64,000 nt of DNA, taken from the NCBI RefSeq assembly GCF_009389715.1, contig NC_052399.1:17983646-18047645 (forward strand). Direction: 5' to 3'. Each line of letters opens with the position of its first letter. Position 1 is the first letter of the stretch. The notes beneath the pieces were generated by a model that searched no databases, was not told the DNA's origin, and saw nothing but the letters and a program-made list of their open reading frames with translations. Made by a program: the position numbers and the translations under genes. Below are positions 21,095 through 32,800 of this stretch, piece after piece. The stretch comes from Phoenix dactylifera. Its lineage: Eukaryota; Streptophyta; Magnoliopsida; Arecales; Arecaceae.

Positions 21095-22370
21095 GATGAG
21101 AGAAAGAAGCTGCAAGAGGACCTAATGAGAGAAATATATTTTCACTAGAGATAAGAAGAGAGATGGAGCCAAAGCTAAAAGTGGGGAGTTGAGGAAGGGG
21201 GCCATCATTTCCTTAAAGGAGCCCAAAAGAGCTTAGGTTTCATAGCAGAGCCCTACATATATGGTGTCGCCGCACAAGGCATACCCCTCTCCTCCCATTC
21301 CCATCTCCCTCTCCAGCCATTCTCTCTTGCTTGCTTAAAGAGAACCGCCTTGCTTTGGGGCCTCTGTTTCTTTTTATGTCTTGAGACGAAGTCTACTGTT
21401 TCATCTCCATCTCGAAGAAAGGGAGAGGTTTCTATGGGCCTTTCCGTTCCTCCCCAGCTCCAAATCTGAAGGCAGAGAGGATTAATACCAAGGTTCATGC
21501 CCTCTATTAACCATCTCTGTGTTGAAAAATTGGATCTTCGGATAGAGAGATTTTCTGACCCAAAAAACGGAAGGGAAGACCAAAAGGCTCGGTTTTCTTT
21601 TCTTTTTTTTTTATTGGTACAACTGTGGAGGTACAGTGAAGAGCACCCTGGTCTTTCTTTCCCAACCCTTTTTCCTTTTGGAGTTATAATTTATTGGGAT
21701 TTTTGCTTGATTTTTTTTTTTTGTATGTATACATAGACATTCAAGGGTTAAATGATGGTTAGATATGACAAGGCCAGCATATTTGATTTGCATGGCCTGG
21801 GAGGATTACATGGGATTTGCTTGTTAGGCTTGGCTGTGCCTCTCTCTCTCGTAGGTGCTTGATCTTTTGTGGATGTGAACGGTCTGCTTTGTCCCTTGCG
21901 GAGATTATTTTAACTACAACAGTTTTGAAACAGTTACATGATCAAGATATTAACTTTATCACGTTCTTAATGCCATGCTTCCGTTATATATAGTCGGCAA
22001 CGATTTGTTCTCACCAGTTTGTTTTGGTTTTCTTCGGGTTTCCTTTTAACACAAGGTCTTTGATTTTGCTATCTTCTTTTCTGAAGAGAGATCCTTTGTG
22101 CCATATATCTTTACAAGTAGAGAGTTTTTTTTTTTTTTCAGCATCTGGGGTATCGGATCGTTTTTGCAGTTCGATGCAAATACAAATGAGTTTTTTCTTT
22201 ATGTTAACGGATTTTTCTCCTTAAACTGGGATGCTTGCATGCGATTTTGTTGCCATTCTTCTATCAGTATGGTTATTGTAACTTTTCAGTTTTGTTCTAA
22301 TCCTGATATATATTTTCCCCTGCTTTCCTGCTCTCCTCTCCCCTCCTTTTCCTCTCTGTTTCATTCTCAG
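21095..22370 (+). other. 5' leader of the HWS-like gene, containing an intron
   Basis: The coding exon is preceded directly by a pyrimidine-rich acceptor (TTTCATTCTCAG, ending at 22370) only 8 bases before the ATG, so the leader must be spliced. The donor is not settled; the best candidates are CCAAG/GTTCAT at 21492/21493 and GGAG/GTACAG at 21630/21631. The T-rich DNA from about 21700 to 22370 is intron-like. As far as I know, leader introns are also found in Arabidopsis relatives of this gene. Confidence 0.55.
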
Positions 22371-22378
22371 GTTCCTTC

Positions 22379-23593
22379 ATGGAGGGCGAGATATCATGGG
22401 AATCTTATTCAACTTCCTACCTTGTAAGCGAGGTTGTCGAATCTAAACCAGTTTCTGAAGGTGACGGCAGCCAGGACGGAGGCACATTGGTTTCCTTGGA
22501 CGCAATTCTTCCTTCTGACCTCCTGGAAAAAGTCCTCTCCTTCTTGCCCATCGCGAGCATAATTCGATCAGGGTCGGTATGCAAAAGGTGGCACGAGGCC
22601 GTGCACTCTGTTAGGTTCTCATGGACCAGCATGTTACCTCAGAAGCCATGGTACTTCATGTTCACTTGCAGCGAGGATGCTGTGGCCGGCTATGCCTACG
22701 ACCCGAGCCTCCGGAAATGGTATGGCTTCGACTTCCCTTGCATCGAGAAGAGCAACTGGTCTACCTCTTCCTCCTGCGGGCTAGTTTGCTTCATGGATAG
22801 CGAGGACAGGAGCCGGATCTTTGTCTGCAACCCGATCACCAAAGACTGGAAGAGGCTTCAGGATGCTCCAGGTGGAAAGCACCCGGACTACAGCGCGCTC
22901 GCCATATCGGTGGACCGGAAGTCTCACAATTATACCGTTGCAGTTGCCAAATGCAGGCAGGTGCCCGAGGATTACTACCAATGGGACTTCTCCATCCATG
23001 TCTATGAGTCGGGGAGCGAGTCCTGGGCCACTCCCTTCAATGAAATCCTGGTGGGATGGAGGGGAGGTGACGAGTGTGTGATCTGCAATGGGGTGCTCTA
23101 CTACCTGATCTACTCCACTGGTGTTTTGGGGAATGTCGAGCCTCGGCATTGCTTGGTCATGTATGACCTCTCAGGGAGGTCATCACACGCGTCTCTGATG
23201 CGCATGGCGATACCGGTGCCCTGCTCCCTGACGTGCGGCCGGCTGATGAACCTCAAAGATAGGCTGGTTATGGTCGGCGGGATCGGGAAGCATGACCGGC
23301 CGGGGATCATCAAGGGGATCGGCATTTGGGAGCTCTGCAACAAGCAATGGCGAGAGGTTGTTCGGATGCCTCATAAGCTCTTCCAAGGATTTGGCGAGTT
23401 TGATGACGTCTTTGCAAGCAGCGGCACCGACGACCTCATCTACATACAGAGCTTTGGGTCGCCGGCGCTGCTCACTTTCGACATGAGCCAGAAAATGTGG
23501 AAATGGTCGGCCAGAAGTCCCGTGACCAAGAGATTCCCCCTCCAGCTCTTCACCGGTTTCTGCTTCGAGCCGAGGCTCGAGGTCGCTTCTTGA
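22379..23593 (+). CDS. HWS: F-box/kelch-repeat protein, HAWAIIAN SKIRT type
   Basis: This intact 404-residue frame has no introns. An F-box lies at about residues 42-82 (LPSDLLEKVLSFLPIASI, CKRW), followed by a kelch-like beta-propeller. It matches Arabidopsis HWS (At3g61590) from end to end. The diagnostic segments are KPWYFMFT, GYAYDP, SSCGLVCFMD, LSGWRGG (here LVGWRGG), SLTCGRLMNL, VGGIGKHDRP, KGIGIW, QGFGEFD(D)VFASSGTDDL and the C-terminal FPLQLFTGFCFEPRLE. Length and ends fit the family. The F-box would bind the SKP1 adaptor of an SCF ubiquitin ligase. In Arabidopsis HWS controls organ fusion and sepal shedding and acts on microRNA function; the same role here is inference. The start is the first ATG after the splice acceptor. 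GC content is higher than in the flanks, as expected for a conserved coding region. Confidence 0.95.
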   Translation: MEGEISWESYSTSYLVSEVVESKPVSEGDGSQDGGTLVSLDAILPSDLLEKVLSFLPIASIIRSGSVCKRWHEAVHSVRFSWTSMLPQKPWYFMFTCSEDAVAGYAYDPSLRKWYGFDFPCIEKSNWSTSSSCGLVCFMDSEDRSRIFVCNPITKDWKRLQDAPGGKHPDYSALAISVDRKSHNYTVAVAKCRQVPEDYYQWDFSIHVYESGSESWATPFNEILVGWRGGDECVICNGVLYYLIYSTGVLGNVEPRHCLVMYDLSGRSSHASLMRMAIPVPCSLTCGRLMNLKDRLVMVGGIGKHDRPGIIKGIGIWELCNKQWREVVRMPHKLFQGFGEFDDVFASSGTDDLIYIQSFGSPALLTFDMSQKMWKWSARSPVTKRFPLQLFTGFCFEPRLEVAS

Positions 23594-26155
23594 CTAGCTT
23601 ACTTACCACTGCTTCTTTCATGGGCAGATCGCAGAAGATCATGTTATATTTTTCTTTTTCGGAGCAACTGAAAATATTGCGATGGACCTGAGGGATTACA
23701 GAAAATGTTCATTCTATAGAGAAAATCATCATATCTGAGGACCATGTTGGAGATCGTTTTCCCTTTTTTTTCCTTCTCATATATTTGTTGGGCTTTACAG
23801 TCTATGATGTATTTTGGGAGGGTTGATATGTAGAAAAGCAAAAAAGTGCTGAAAGTTTCTTCACGTTCTTTTATCTTCAATGACAAAGTTAAAATCTTTC
23901 TTTTGCTGACTCTGCTTCTTTATACATGTTGTGAGCCTTCACTTTTGCTCCTTTGTTTTGGTAGGTATTCCTTCGGCTATCTTTTATTGCTTTGAAGTGA
24001 AGGAACTCTCGTTGGCCGTTAGTTTCTTTGGAACTCCTATTGATGAACATATTCCAAACTATAAGAATTGCTCTCCTGCACATGCTCAAATGCCCACTTC
24101 TGAGTTCTCCTCCTAAAGTAGCCGACTCTGCTCACTGTCCAGTTGAGGAACATCAGATCAACAAAGATGTTGTTTCACATTACCTTCATTGACTATTTAA
24201 TTTTCTTAAACTGAGATTCTTCATAAATTATGATATTAAGTATGTCATTACGTCGCATTTATTTTTGATGGCCTTATATTCCTGCATGCTACGGGCTGCG
24301 ATAATCTATTATTCCTCTCTGCTTCCTATGTACAATTTAAGCAGACTCGTGAACTTATAATGAAGTTTTTGCTTATACTTATTTATTCAAGCAGTTTCCT
24401 GGCTGTTATATTTTCGTATATATGCTTCTGAAACCTACTGCGTCTTTTGCTACATATCCATTTAGAAGGCTAAGCTGAGGCTGATATTATCTCATGCATT
24501 GTAAGATGCATCTAAAAGATTGCATTTTTCCCTTTTACGAACTTCATGCAGCTTTACAGTTCGCCGGCTACTCCAGCTGATGCATATAACCGAGGCTACA
24601 TCATGACCACATGAAACCATCAAGCTCTATAAATGCTGGTAGGTAGACATTGATATCGTTTGCATGTCATCATTCAATTTAGTGCCGTAAGAACATGGTT
24701 TGGGTGTAGTTCATTGTCGGAACTCGGGAGAAGGTACTTGGCTTTATCGTGCATTGGTTCAGGGGACGCAGGAGCTCCTTTCAAGCCTCAGGCCGCTTGC
24801 CACGAATCAAAATTGCTTTGTTTGGTCTCGAGACACCTCTGTCATCAGTTGTTGGTTAAAGCTGAAAAGAGCCTCTTGTATTTCCTTGAAATGATTAGCA
24901 GTACCCTCGTGGAGAAGCCAAAGAATAATTGGCGGGTTATGGCCTGTATTTATCCACAGGAAAGGAGATTCTCTTTCTTCTTTCCTTGCCAATAGTCAAA
25001 AAGAGGGTGCCGAGCTTAAGACTTGGGGAAAAGATAAGGAAAGCCATGGGAGAGGGAAGGAGGTGCAGATAGATAACAAACAAGAGAAGGGACAAAGGGA
25101 TCTCTGGCTCTCGAGAAAAAGAGAATGGGCTTTGGTGTGGACGATGGTGACAAGCTGCGCCAACGCTTGGACACTTTTGGCTGAAGTCTGTGGGTGGGGC
25201 CTCGAACAGCTCCCTCCACTTCCGGTCAGGAAGGTGTCAGCCGGTGGCTCGGGTCAGGCCATTGTCTCTGCCGCGCGGACCAGAGCTGTCCTCAGTTGTT
25301 GCTGCTTTCCATTGTTATCAGCTTGGAAGAGACGCGTGGTACCAGTTTCAGCTGGTGGTAGGCTCGCTTTGTTTAGTGCTATCCTTGTCTTTGTACAGAG
25401 ATTCTGCTGCAAATTTTCTTTTGTATTCTCCTGTCCATTTACGTTTAAAAAAAAAAATAGAGGAATTTTCTTGCTGAGATGTTGGTTTCATCTTCTATAA
25501 AAATACCTCTGGCGCAAGTCAGATGCCATCTTTCAAAGTACATTGTCTTGGTATGGCTTGAAATATAGTGTCACTCATCAGTCATCATCTATGGGTAGTC
25601 ATGGGAGTTTCCCGTCCAATTTCTGGCCTCATATGTTACTTGTTATGTATAATATAGGATGGACTATGCTTCTCCCAGAAGGAAAGAATATCTTCTCCTC
25701 TTAACTCCAAAATAGATAATTGGGATAATGATATCGAAGATAGAAATTATTGATCAGTAAAAAGGACTAGAAATTAAAAGTCACATTTTTAATTGTAATC
25801 TTTTGCCAACGCATCTGTAAATACAACAATAAATTACTTTGACTTGCACGAGCATGTTAAAATAGAGGATAAAATATATAATTAAAAATCTATCTTATTG
25901 AATATGATTGCAACATTAAAACATGTATGTATATATATTGATGCTTCGATGATATGAGAAATGGTTTTATATTACTTTAACTACTTATTTTTACACCTAC
26001 ACGATGCATAACACCAAAATGCTTGTTTCTTGGCTTCTAGACATTTTTAGTAGTACAAATTATCATTAAAGGTATGTATTTTTGATTTGGATGTCCTATC
26101 ATCGGCTTTAAAGGCAAGAGAGGCAGATATTTTCTTCTTTGAAAAGGAGCAAAAC

Positions 26156-26217
<62 letters not shown>

Positions 26218-27404
26218 TGTAAAAGTTATTCTGTTCTTGTTTTCTCAAATTCTAAAACTTGTGCCTGCCTTAAACTCGCTGATCCTTGAATTTCAAAAGG
26301 AAATTTGGTAATTGATTGTCAAAGAATTGAAGAACAAAACACGAACATGATGTCCTGTCATCGCAATGTGTGTATACATATATTATGGTCAAAGTTTTTG
26401 TACATCTTTGATATAAATTGTATGCTGGAAACTATACCTGGAGTCGTTTCACCATTTTAGTGGGAGGAGGTTTCACAATAGAGGACAGCCAATGTGCAAA
26501 TTCTATACACGAGCCTCCACGTTGGCATTACTTATCTTTGTTATCTACTTGTCTAACTACATCAGTCTCGGCTCTATAAATATTATATCATTTTGTAAAC
26601 GAAGTTGAGGAAAAGTGGCAGATCATACAGAGGTACGGGCATTTACTTTTGTTGAGTAAAAAGCGATATCCACATTTCCATGCAGGCAGCAGCCCTAGCT
26701 ATTTGTCGTATTGTGAGCGTCTAATTGATCTCTTCTGTGATAACGTGGACCTGTGGAAATTCCATGCCATATAACCAATTTAAACCCCTTAGGCAATTTT
26801 GGAGATTCTTAATTTAGATGACATGAGACAACTGTTATATTGTAGGGACACATCTGTTTTTGAACTGACTAGAAGTTAAAATGTGATACCTAACAATCTA
26901 AGGGAAGCAATATAATAGACATTGTCCTACATTGTTGATCAAATTATCTTCTTCAGCTGAAGGCCTACCTGAATGGGCTCATCCCACCATTTTCTCTCAA
27001 AACATGGAGATGACAAAATGTTGGATCTAAGATGGTCATCGTCTAATGTTAAATTATTAATGAAGGGAAACCAAACCAATGAACATAAAAGAAATTTTGA
27101 AAAACAAATTATGTGTATCGTGTCGTAGTAATAGCTTAATAATGTTCTGAAACAATCGATCAATAAGCATCACATATCATGAAACATGATGTGTATGCCA
27201 ACTCAATAAGCTTATGCACAGTTGCATAAGAATTCTTATACTTAATTATACTTTTTCAGAGATAAGGATGAGGTTTATCGAAATTAATTGAAACCATGAA
27301 TTATGGTGAACTTTAGGTCCCTGATTCTCAACTTCTAGTAACTACACCATCTGAAATAATTGTCACCCACAATCCATTTACACTTTCCGGTGAGCATATT
27401 TTGG

Positions 27405-27405
<1 letters not shown>
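23594..27405. other. intergenic region between the HWS-like and PIP5K genes
   Basis: The first few hundred bases are the 3' UTR of the F-box gene. A 145-codon open frame at 25063-25500 is GC-richer but shows no recognisable domain and has no splice or promoter context, so it is not called. The rest is AT-rich, with a compound (CT)n(TA)n microsatellite at 26160-26216. No RNA gene or clear transposon end was found. Confidence 0.4.
26160..26216 (+). repeat. compound (CT)n(TA)n microsatellite
   Basis: About 20 CT units run directly into about 9 TA units. Confidence 0.95.
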
Positions 27406-27438
<33 letters not shown>

Positions 27439-27471
27439 GGTGGTGGTTTTTTAATTTGTGTGTGTGTGTGT
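27406..27471 (+). repeat. (GTT)n and (GT)n microsatellites upstream of the PIP5K leader exon
   Basis: About 11 GTT units (27406-27437) are followed by GGTGGTGG and, after a short AT stretch, by (GT)7 at 27458-27471. They sit at the boundary between AT-rich intergenic DNA and the GC-rich leader of the next gene, so length changes could affect its promoter. Confidence 0.9.
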
Positions 27472-27479
27472 TCTCTCTC

Positions 27480-27800
27480 TGATTAAGAGCAGTTGGTCGG
27501 TTCGGCAGTCTGTGAGAGAGTCGGTACCTCTCTCCACGCTGGCGCCGAGTTTTAGCGTCCTAACGGGCCTCCTCGCCCTCCCTCTCAGGAATGGGCGAAA
27601 GGAGCGGCCACGGCTATTTTTGGCGCGAAAGGCCGTTCCCCGAGAGCTCACAAACCCCTCTCCTCCACACGATTCCACTCTCCGCAGCTCTGATCACCGG
27701 CCGTCGATCTCCAAACGCCCCTATTAAATGAGAGCCTCCTTTACTCCTCCTCTCGTCCGTCCAGTGGATTTAGCGCTGTTCCCGGGGAGGAGTGGCCGCG
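27480..27800 (+). other. probable 5' UTR exon of the PIP5K gene
   Basis: A GC-rich block with no plausible start frame ends in a strong donor, GGCCGCG/GTACGT, at 27800/27801. The next good acceptor in front of the PIP5K start codon is TTGCAG at 29821-29826, giving a leader intron of about 2.0 kb. The left edge of this exon is only an estimate. Confidence 0.5.
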
Positions 27801-29844
27801 GTACGTCTCCATCTCAAACTTTGCTTCGATCCTTCTTCTACCTTGGCTGGAATTAGTATCAAAGATTTGTAAATATTTGCAAAGCTGTGCTAGATTTCAA
27901 TTGTGATATGATGCGATATGATATGATATGATGCCCATTTGATAAATCTTTGAGGTTTCTTGAAATCTTTTCACGGCTTTGCCTCTTTAATATCGTCATT
28001 TGTATCGCGGGAGATCTTCTTAGATTTGGTCCGATACCCATGCAATTCCAGAGGGAATTGATGGAAAAAGCCATCCATGGCCATCCATGAAAAGGAAAAG
28101 AATCCTTTATCTCTGTGGGATTGTGCCCTAATTTTGTTGCTTTGAATGGGTAAAGGAATGGGAGAAAGGAGGTAGGACTTGAATCCGTTGAAAGGATACA
28201 GCTGGTTGCAGCTGTTAGAGAGCAATATGTGCAATTGATTGTAAACCTCAGGAGAGGATAAAGAGAAGGGAAGGGAAAGTTTAGGACTGCAAGCTAAGTT
28301 GGGAGTTTTATAGCTGCTGACTTTTTGTTGGTTCTTTTTTTTTTCCTAAAAAAATTCTATTGGCTTCTACCTCTAGTATTGACGCCAAAAGTTCGGATTT
28401 TAATTGTAGAACGTTCCCACTAATTGCCTAGATCATAAATGCACTTCTTAAAGTCAAACCTTGAAGGACATGGTTTGACGCACTCAGAGGAATGGTCACG
28501 ACCTATTAAATATTTTGGTACTTTTTGGTAGCAGCTATGTATTGGGATAACTAATTGGTACTCGTCAGTGGTACTTTTAGGTAGTAGAAAAGGAGATGTT
28601 GGATTAAGATGGTGTGCTATTTTTTTCTTGTTATGGGCAACCCTTCTCCTTTAGGGCAAGGGCTGGTGAATTTTTGTGTCATTTTGATGATGACCTTTAA
28701 CCAATCCAAATTTGATTTGTTTTTCCAATCCCATTGTCTAACATTGCCTTTTGCTTCCCATATCGATACCTATAGCAGTATCTTTCTTTGAGCACGACAA
28801 GTTACAGAATAAATAACTCTGTAAGGGCTTTAATTTTTGTTTCATTCAAGCTACTACTTCGTTATCCATTATGTTTATGAGGCTAGTGTAAATAAGAAAC
28901 TTTTGACTCCATGAGAGCTGGTATGTTAGTAAGAGCCGGAATTGTTTGGATGCCCAAAAACTTAGAGTTGCTGTAACTAGGCAAAGATAAGGACGAGGTC
29001 TTGGTCAAGGTTTAGAGACAAGAGCATGTGGTGCTACGTCTGCAAGAAGGGATTGCGATCAAAAGCAAGAATTTTCTACCAGAGGATGTGAGAGAGGATT
29101 AAACTTGCAATTATTATCACCTTTTGAATATGAAGGAGACTTTTATTCATAAACTTATGTGCAAAATCTCAAAATGACTTGGTACAGATTTGGGTCTATT
29201 GTTGTTACAGAATGTCAAACATGACTAAATAGTAGAAAATTTGGTTTCATTACTCTAATTTAAACTGCATCATATTTGTTGCTTTCCAGGATATGAAAGA
29301 AAATCTAGGATTGCAGACAGATAAATAAATACGTGTCCTGCATCTGTGTTATCATGACTTAGGGTGAGAAGATGCGTGAAGAAGGTTGGTGAGAGCTTAT
29401 GAAACTTTTGAGTATGCATTAATGTGCAACTTTTGAGTGGATTGTATGAAACTCACCAATTTTATTCCCATCCAGTGACAAGATGTCAAATGTAGTCATA
29501 ACTCCTATTTAATTGCATGACAGCAGTTATAAGGAGGTCGTAATAGGCTGTATACCAGTCAAGTAAACTTTGAAATCCTATTCTGTATTTTATGTAAATA
29601 TTGATTGCTATGCACAAGCTTCAATGGTGCAGGCTGGCTGTTACCAAATGAATTTTGTATGCCTTAGGTCTCAACAATGTTTTATATTTTTGATGCATGC
29701 AGTATGTCGTTTGTTTCTTGCAATCATCTTGGCTCTTATTAAGCATCATACCTTAACTCTAGATGTTGTAGTGTATGCCAAAATTGAATTATTTTTTGAA
29801 GGTTGACTTGTTAAAGTTACTTGCAGGTAAGAGTGGAGTGAAAC

Positions 29845-32800
29845 ATGGTTCTTTCAGAGCAGGACCGTTCTGATCTTGGTTTCAATACTACAACCACTTC
29901 ACGCATTCGGTTTTCTTCAGATTCTTCTCCAGATTCTCGAGGCACATTTAGAGAGTATGAGTGGACAGATTATTGCCCTGAAGTTTTCAGGTTGGCAGTC
30001 ACTTTCTTCTGTATTCATTTTCAGTACAGGACATGCCTAAATTTGAATCTTTTTGCATAACGTGCAGTGGGGAACCAGTCAAAGGATTGCACAAATCCAA
30101 GTTATATTTGCTTATTTAGAATATGTACTGTAATCAGATACTGTTTACCAGTGTAAATGCATACATGTTCATCCTATCATGTATTTCTGATGTCTTTTAT
30201 TAAGCTTATAATAACTGTATTGGGAGATAAAGCATCCAGCCTCTACCATATTGAAACAATCTTGGAGAACAGAACAAAGCTGTTGAAGTACATATCAAGG
30301 TCTGCAGTCTCGGTACACACTAGCAATTTGGTATGGTACGGTATAGTGTGCATCCCATATCAAGATAGCTCCCAACCTTTTTTTCTCACCTTTTATTACA
30401 GTACCGACTGAAATCGGATGGTATAGGTCGGTACAATATAATATGCATCCTGGTTTCGGGTCATATTGGGCGATATGGGGCAGTTTCGCTCGATTGAGAT
30501 CGGTATATACCAATTCAACTTATTACCGAACTGAATCTCGGTATTGGGCCAGTACTGACTGTACGGTATAGGTCGGTGTAAGATCCTAGTTCAGGTTATG
30601 TAACTCATGATTTTATGTGGAATAGATTTATGACATTATGAAAAATGATGCCATATTTTCACCTAGTTTGTTTTTATCATCTCTAATAACCTTGAAAGAA
30701 TGCAATGTCATTGATATTTTCATGTCAAGTTTATTATTGTTGGAGTTACACACCAAGTATTGCCGAACCGGTACTAGGTGCCGTACTAGTCAGCACCCAG
30801 TCCAGTTTGGTACCAGTTTAGACCGGACCGAACCGGTCGCCAAAAATGCCACAACGCATGCGCGCTGTGGCAAATCTAACCGGACTCGGTGCGAAGTTCG
30901 CACCGAGTCCTGGCCTAACCAGACTGGTTCCGTCCAATTCGCTCTTATACCGGCACCATTTTAGATACCCAAATGTACCCAATCAAAGACCGGATCGGCT
31001 TGGTTTGGCCTGAACCGAACGGTACGGCCTGGTTTGGCATTTCTTGCTACACACGCATATTTGGAGGAAATCATAGAGGGCATTATCAAATTAAGAACCA
31101 ACATGGTTTGATCTTTTCATCATGTATGCTTCTGGATCACCATGTCATTTACATCATTAAACTGATCAACCTTTAGTTTAAATGAATTTGCAGGAAACTT
31201 CAAGAATTTGAGAAGATCAATGCAGGTGACTACCTACAATCAGTACATGGTCGTGAAACCATAAAGCTGCTGTTTCTGCAAAAGAAAAATAGTTCTCGTC
31301 TTTTCTCATCCTATGATGATAAGTTCATTTTCAAGACGTTGAGCAAACCTGAGATGAAGGTATTAACACACTTTTCGCTTCTTTATTCAAGAATTTCAGA
31401 AAAATGATCTCTTTGAATATCTATTATGTTCCAATCATTTTTAATGTTTTAATATTCTAATGTATCTATGAATGCTATTTTATGTAGACTTGATTGTCAG
31501 CATTTCAACTTTTATTCTTCTAATGAAGACAAATGAAATGCCTTGTAAAAGTAACTGCATTTTGTATTAGTTTGAGAGCAGGATCTAGGAAGAAGTTGCA
31601 ATGACCAATTCAGATGTACATAATATGTATATTGCACAATAATGGTGTCTCCACCACAATGGCAAATGCTAGATAGAGAGTATAGTAGTCGTATTGTGTA
31701 TGCTTAGACCATGAAGCACTTGTTACTTATTCATTGTATGAGCATGTACATCTAGTCTGAACATATGCCACTTACATATGGTTTTCTTAGAATTCTCATA
31801 TATGTGGACTGATGATGTCCTATAAATAATAGATTTACTCCAAGATATGCTCATATAGTTGTATAGGTTATAATAAGAGTCAATCTAGGTTCATAGGCTT
31901 ACTCCAGATGTGGTAGAGTTTCCTGCAGCTAGAAATCTAATGCTTCTTGCTTTTCATTCATGCAGGTAATCTTAGAGATGCTACCAAATTACTATCAACA
32001 TGTACAGAAGTACAGAAACACTTTGTTAACAAAATTTTGTGGACTTCATGTTGTAAAGCCATCAAATGGGCAAAAGGTAGGGAATCTCTGATCGGGAATT
32101 TATATATTATGAAGTTATTGAGTCATGACTTTTTATCCCTTTCAAATTAACTGAACTATCCAGGACTCCTGAAACACCAAAACGATATTTGGAATGAATA
32201 AATCTGTATAAAATGCCGTCTTGTGTATTATGCCATTACACCGTCCCATTTGTGTAATTCTTGATTGGCTTGTTATGGTCCGACAAAAGCTAGTTATCTT
32301 CCATGAAACATTCTGACAATACCTTTATGATATTAGTAAAAGAGACATTTCCATCTTCGAGAAAGTATTCCAAAAGAGTACTACGTGGAGAATACTATGA
32401 TTTTTATGATTCCTTTAGTGTGATAATCCATATCTTATTTTCCTAGTTCTTCCACACATTCAATTCATAATTCTCATCTCTTCTTTGTTCATTTTATTTG
32501 TTTGCGCCTTTCTTTATTGATTATACATACAAATTTATAATAAAGAGATGATTATGTAGTCTTAAGGAACTAAAATATGCAATTGAAACAAATTTTGGAT
32601 GATTATGAAGTTGAGATGTAATGCTTTTAGAGATCGGGAGGAGAAGCCTTTTGCTTTTGAGGATACTTAAATTCTTTGCTAATATAAGGTTAACTTTGAA
32701 ATGATTGTGGATACAGTTCAGATTAGTGATTTGACTGCCTCCAGATAACTAGTTTGTTTTTTCTTTGAACAATATTTTATATCAAATTTTATATTCCTTT

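Noticed and set aside
25063-25500. 145-codon open frame between the HWS-like and PIP5K genes
   Set aside because: No domain, no promoter or splice context, and an overlapping frame of similar quality; treated as chance.
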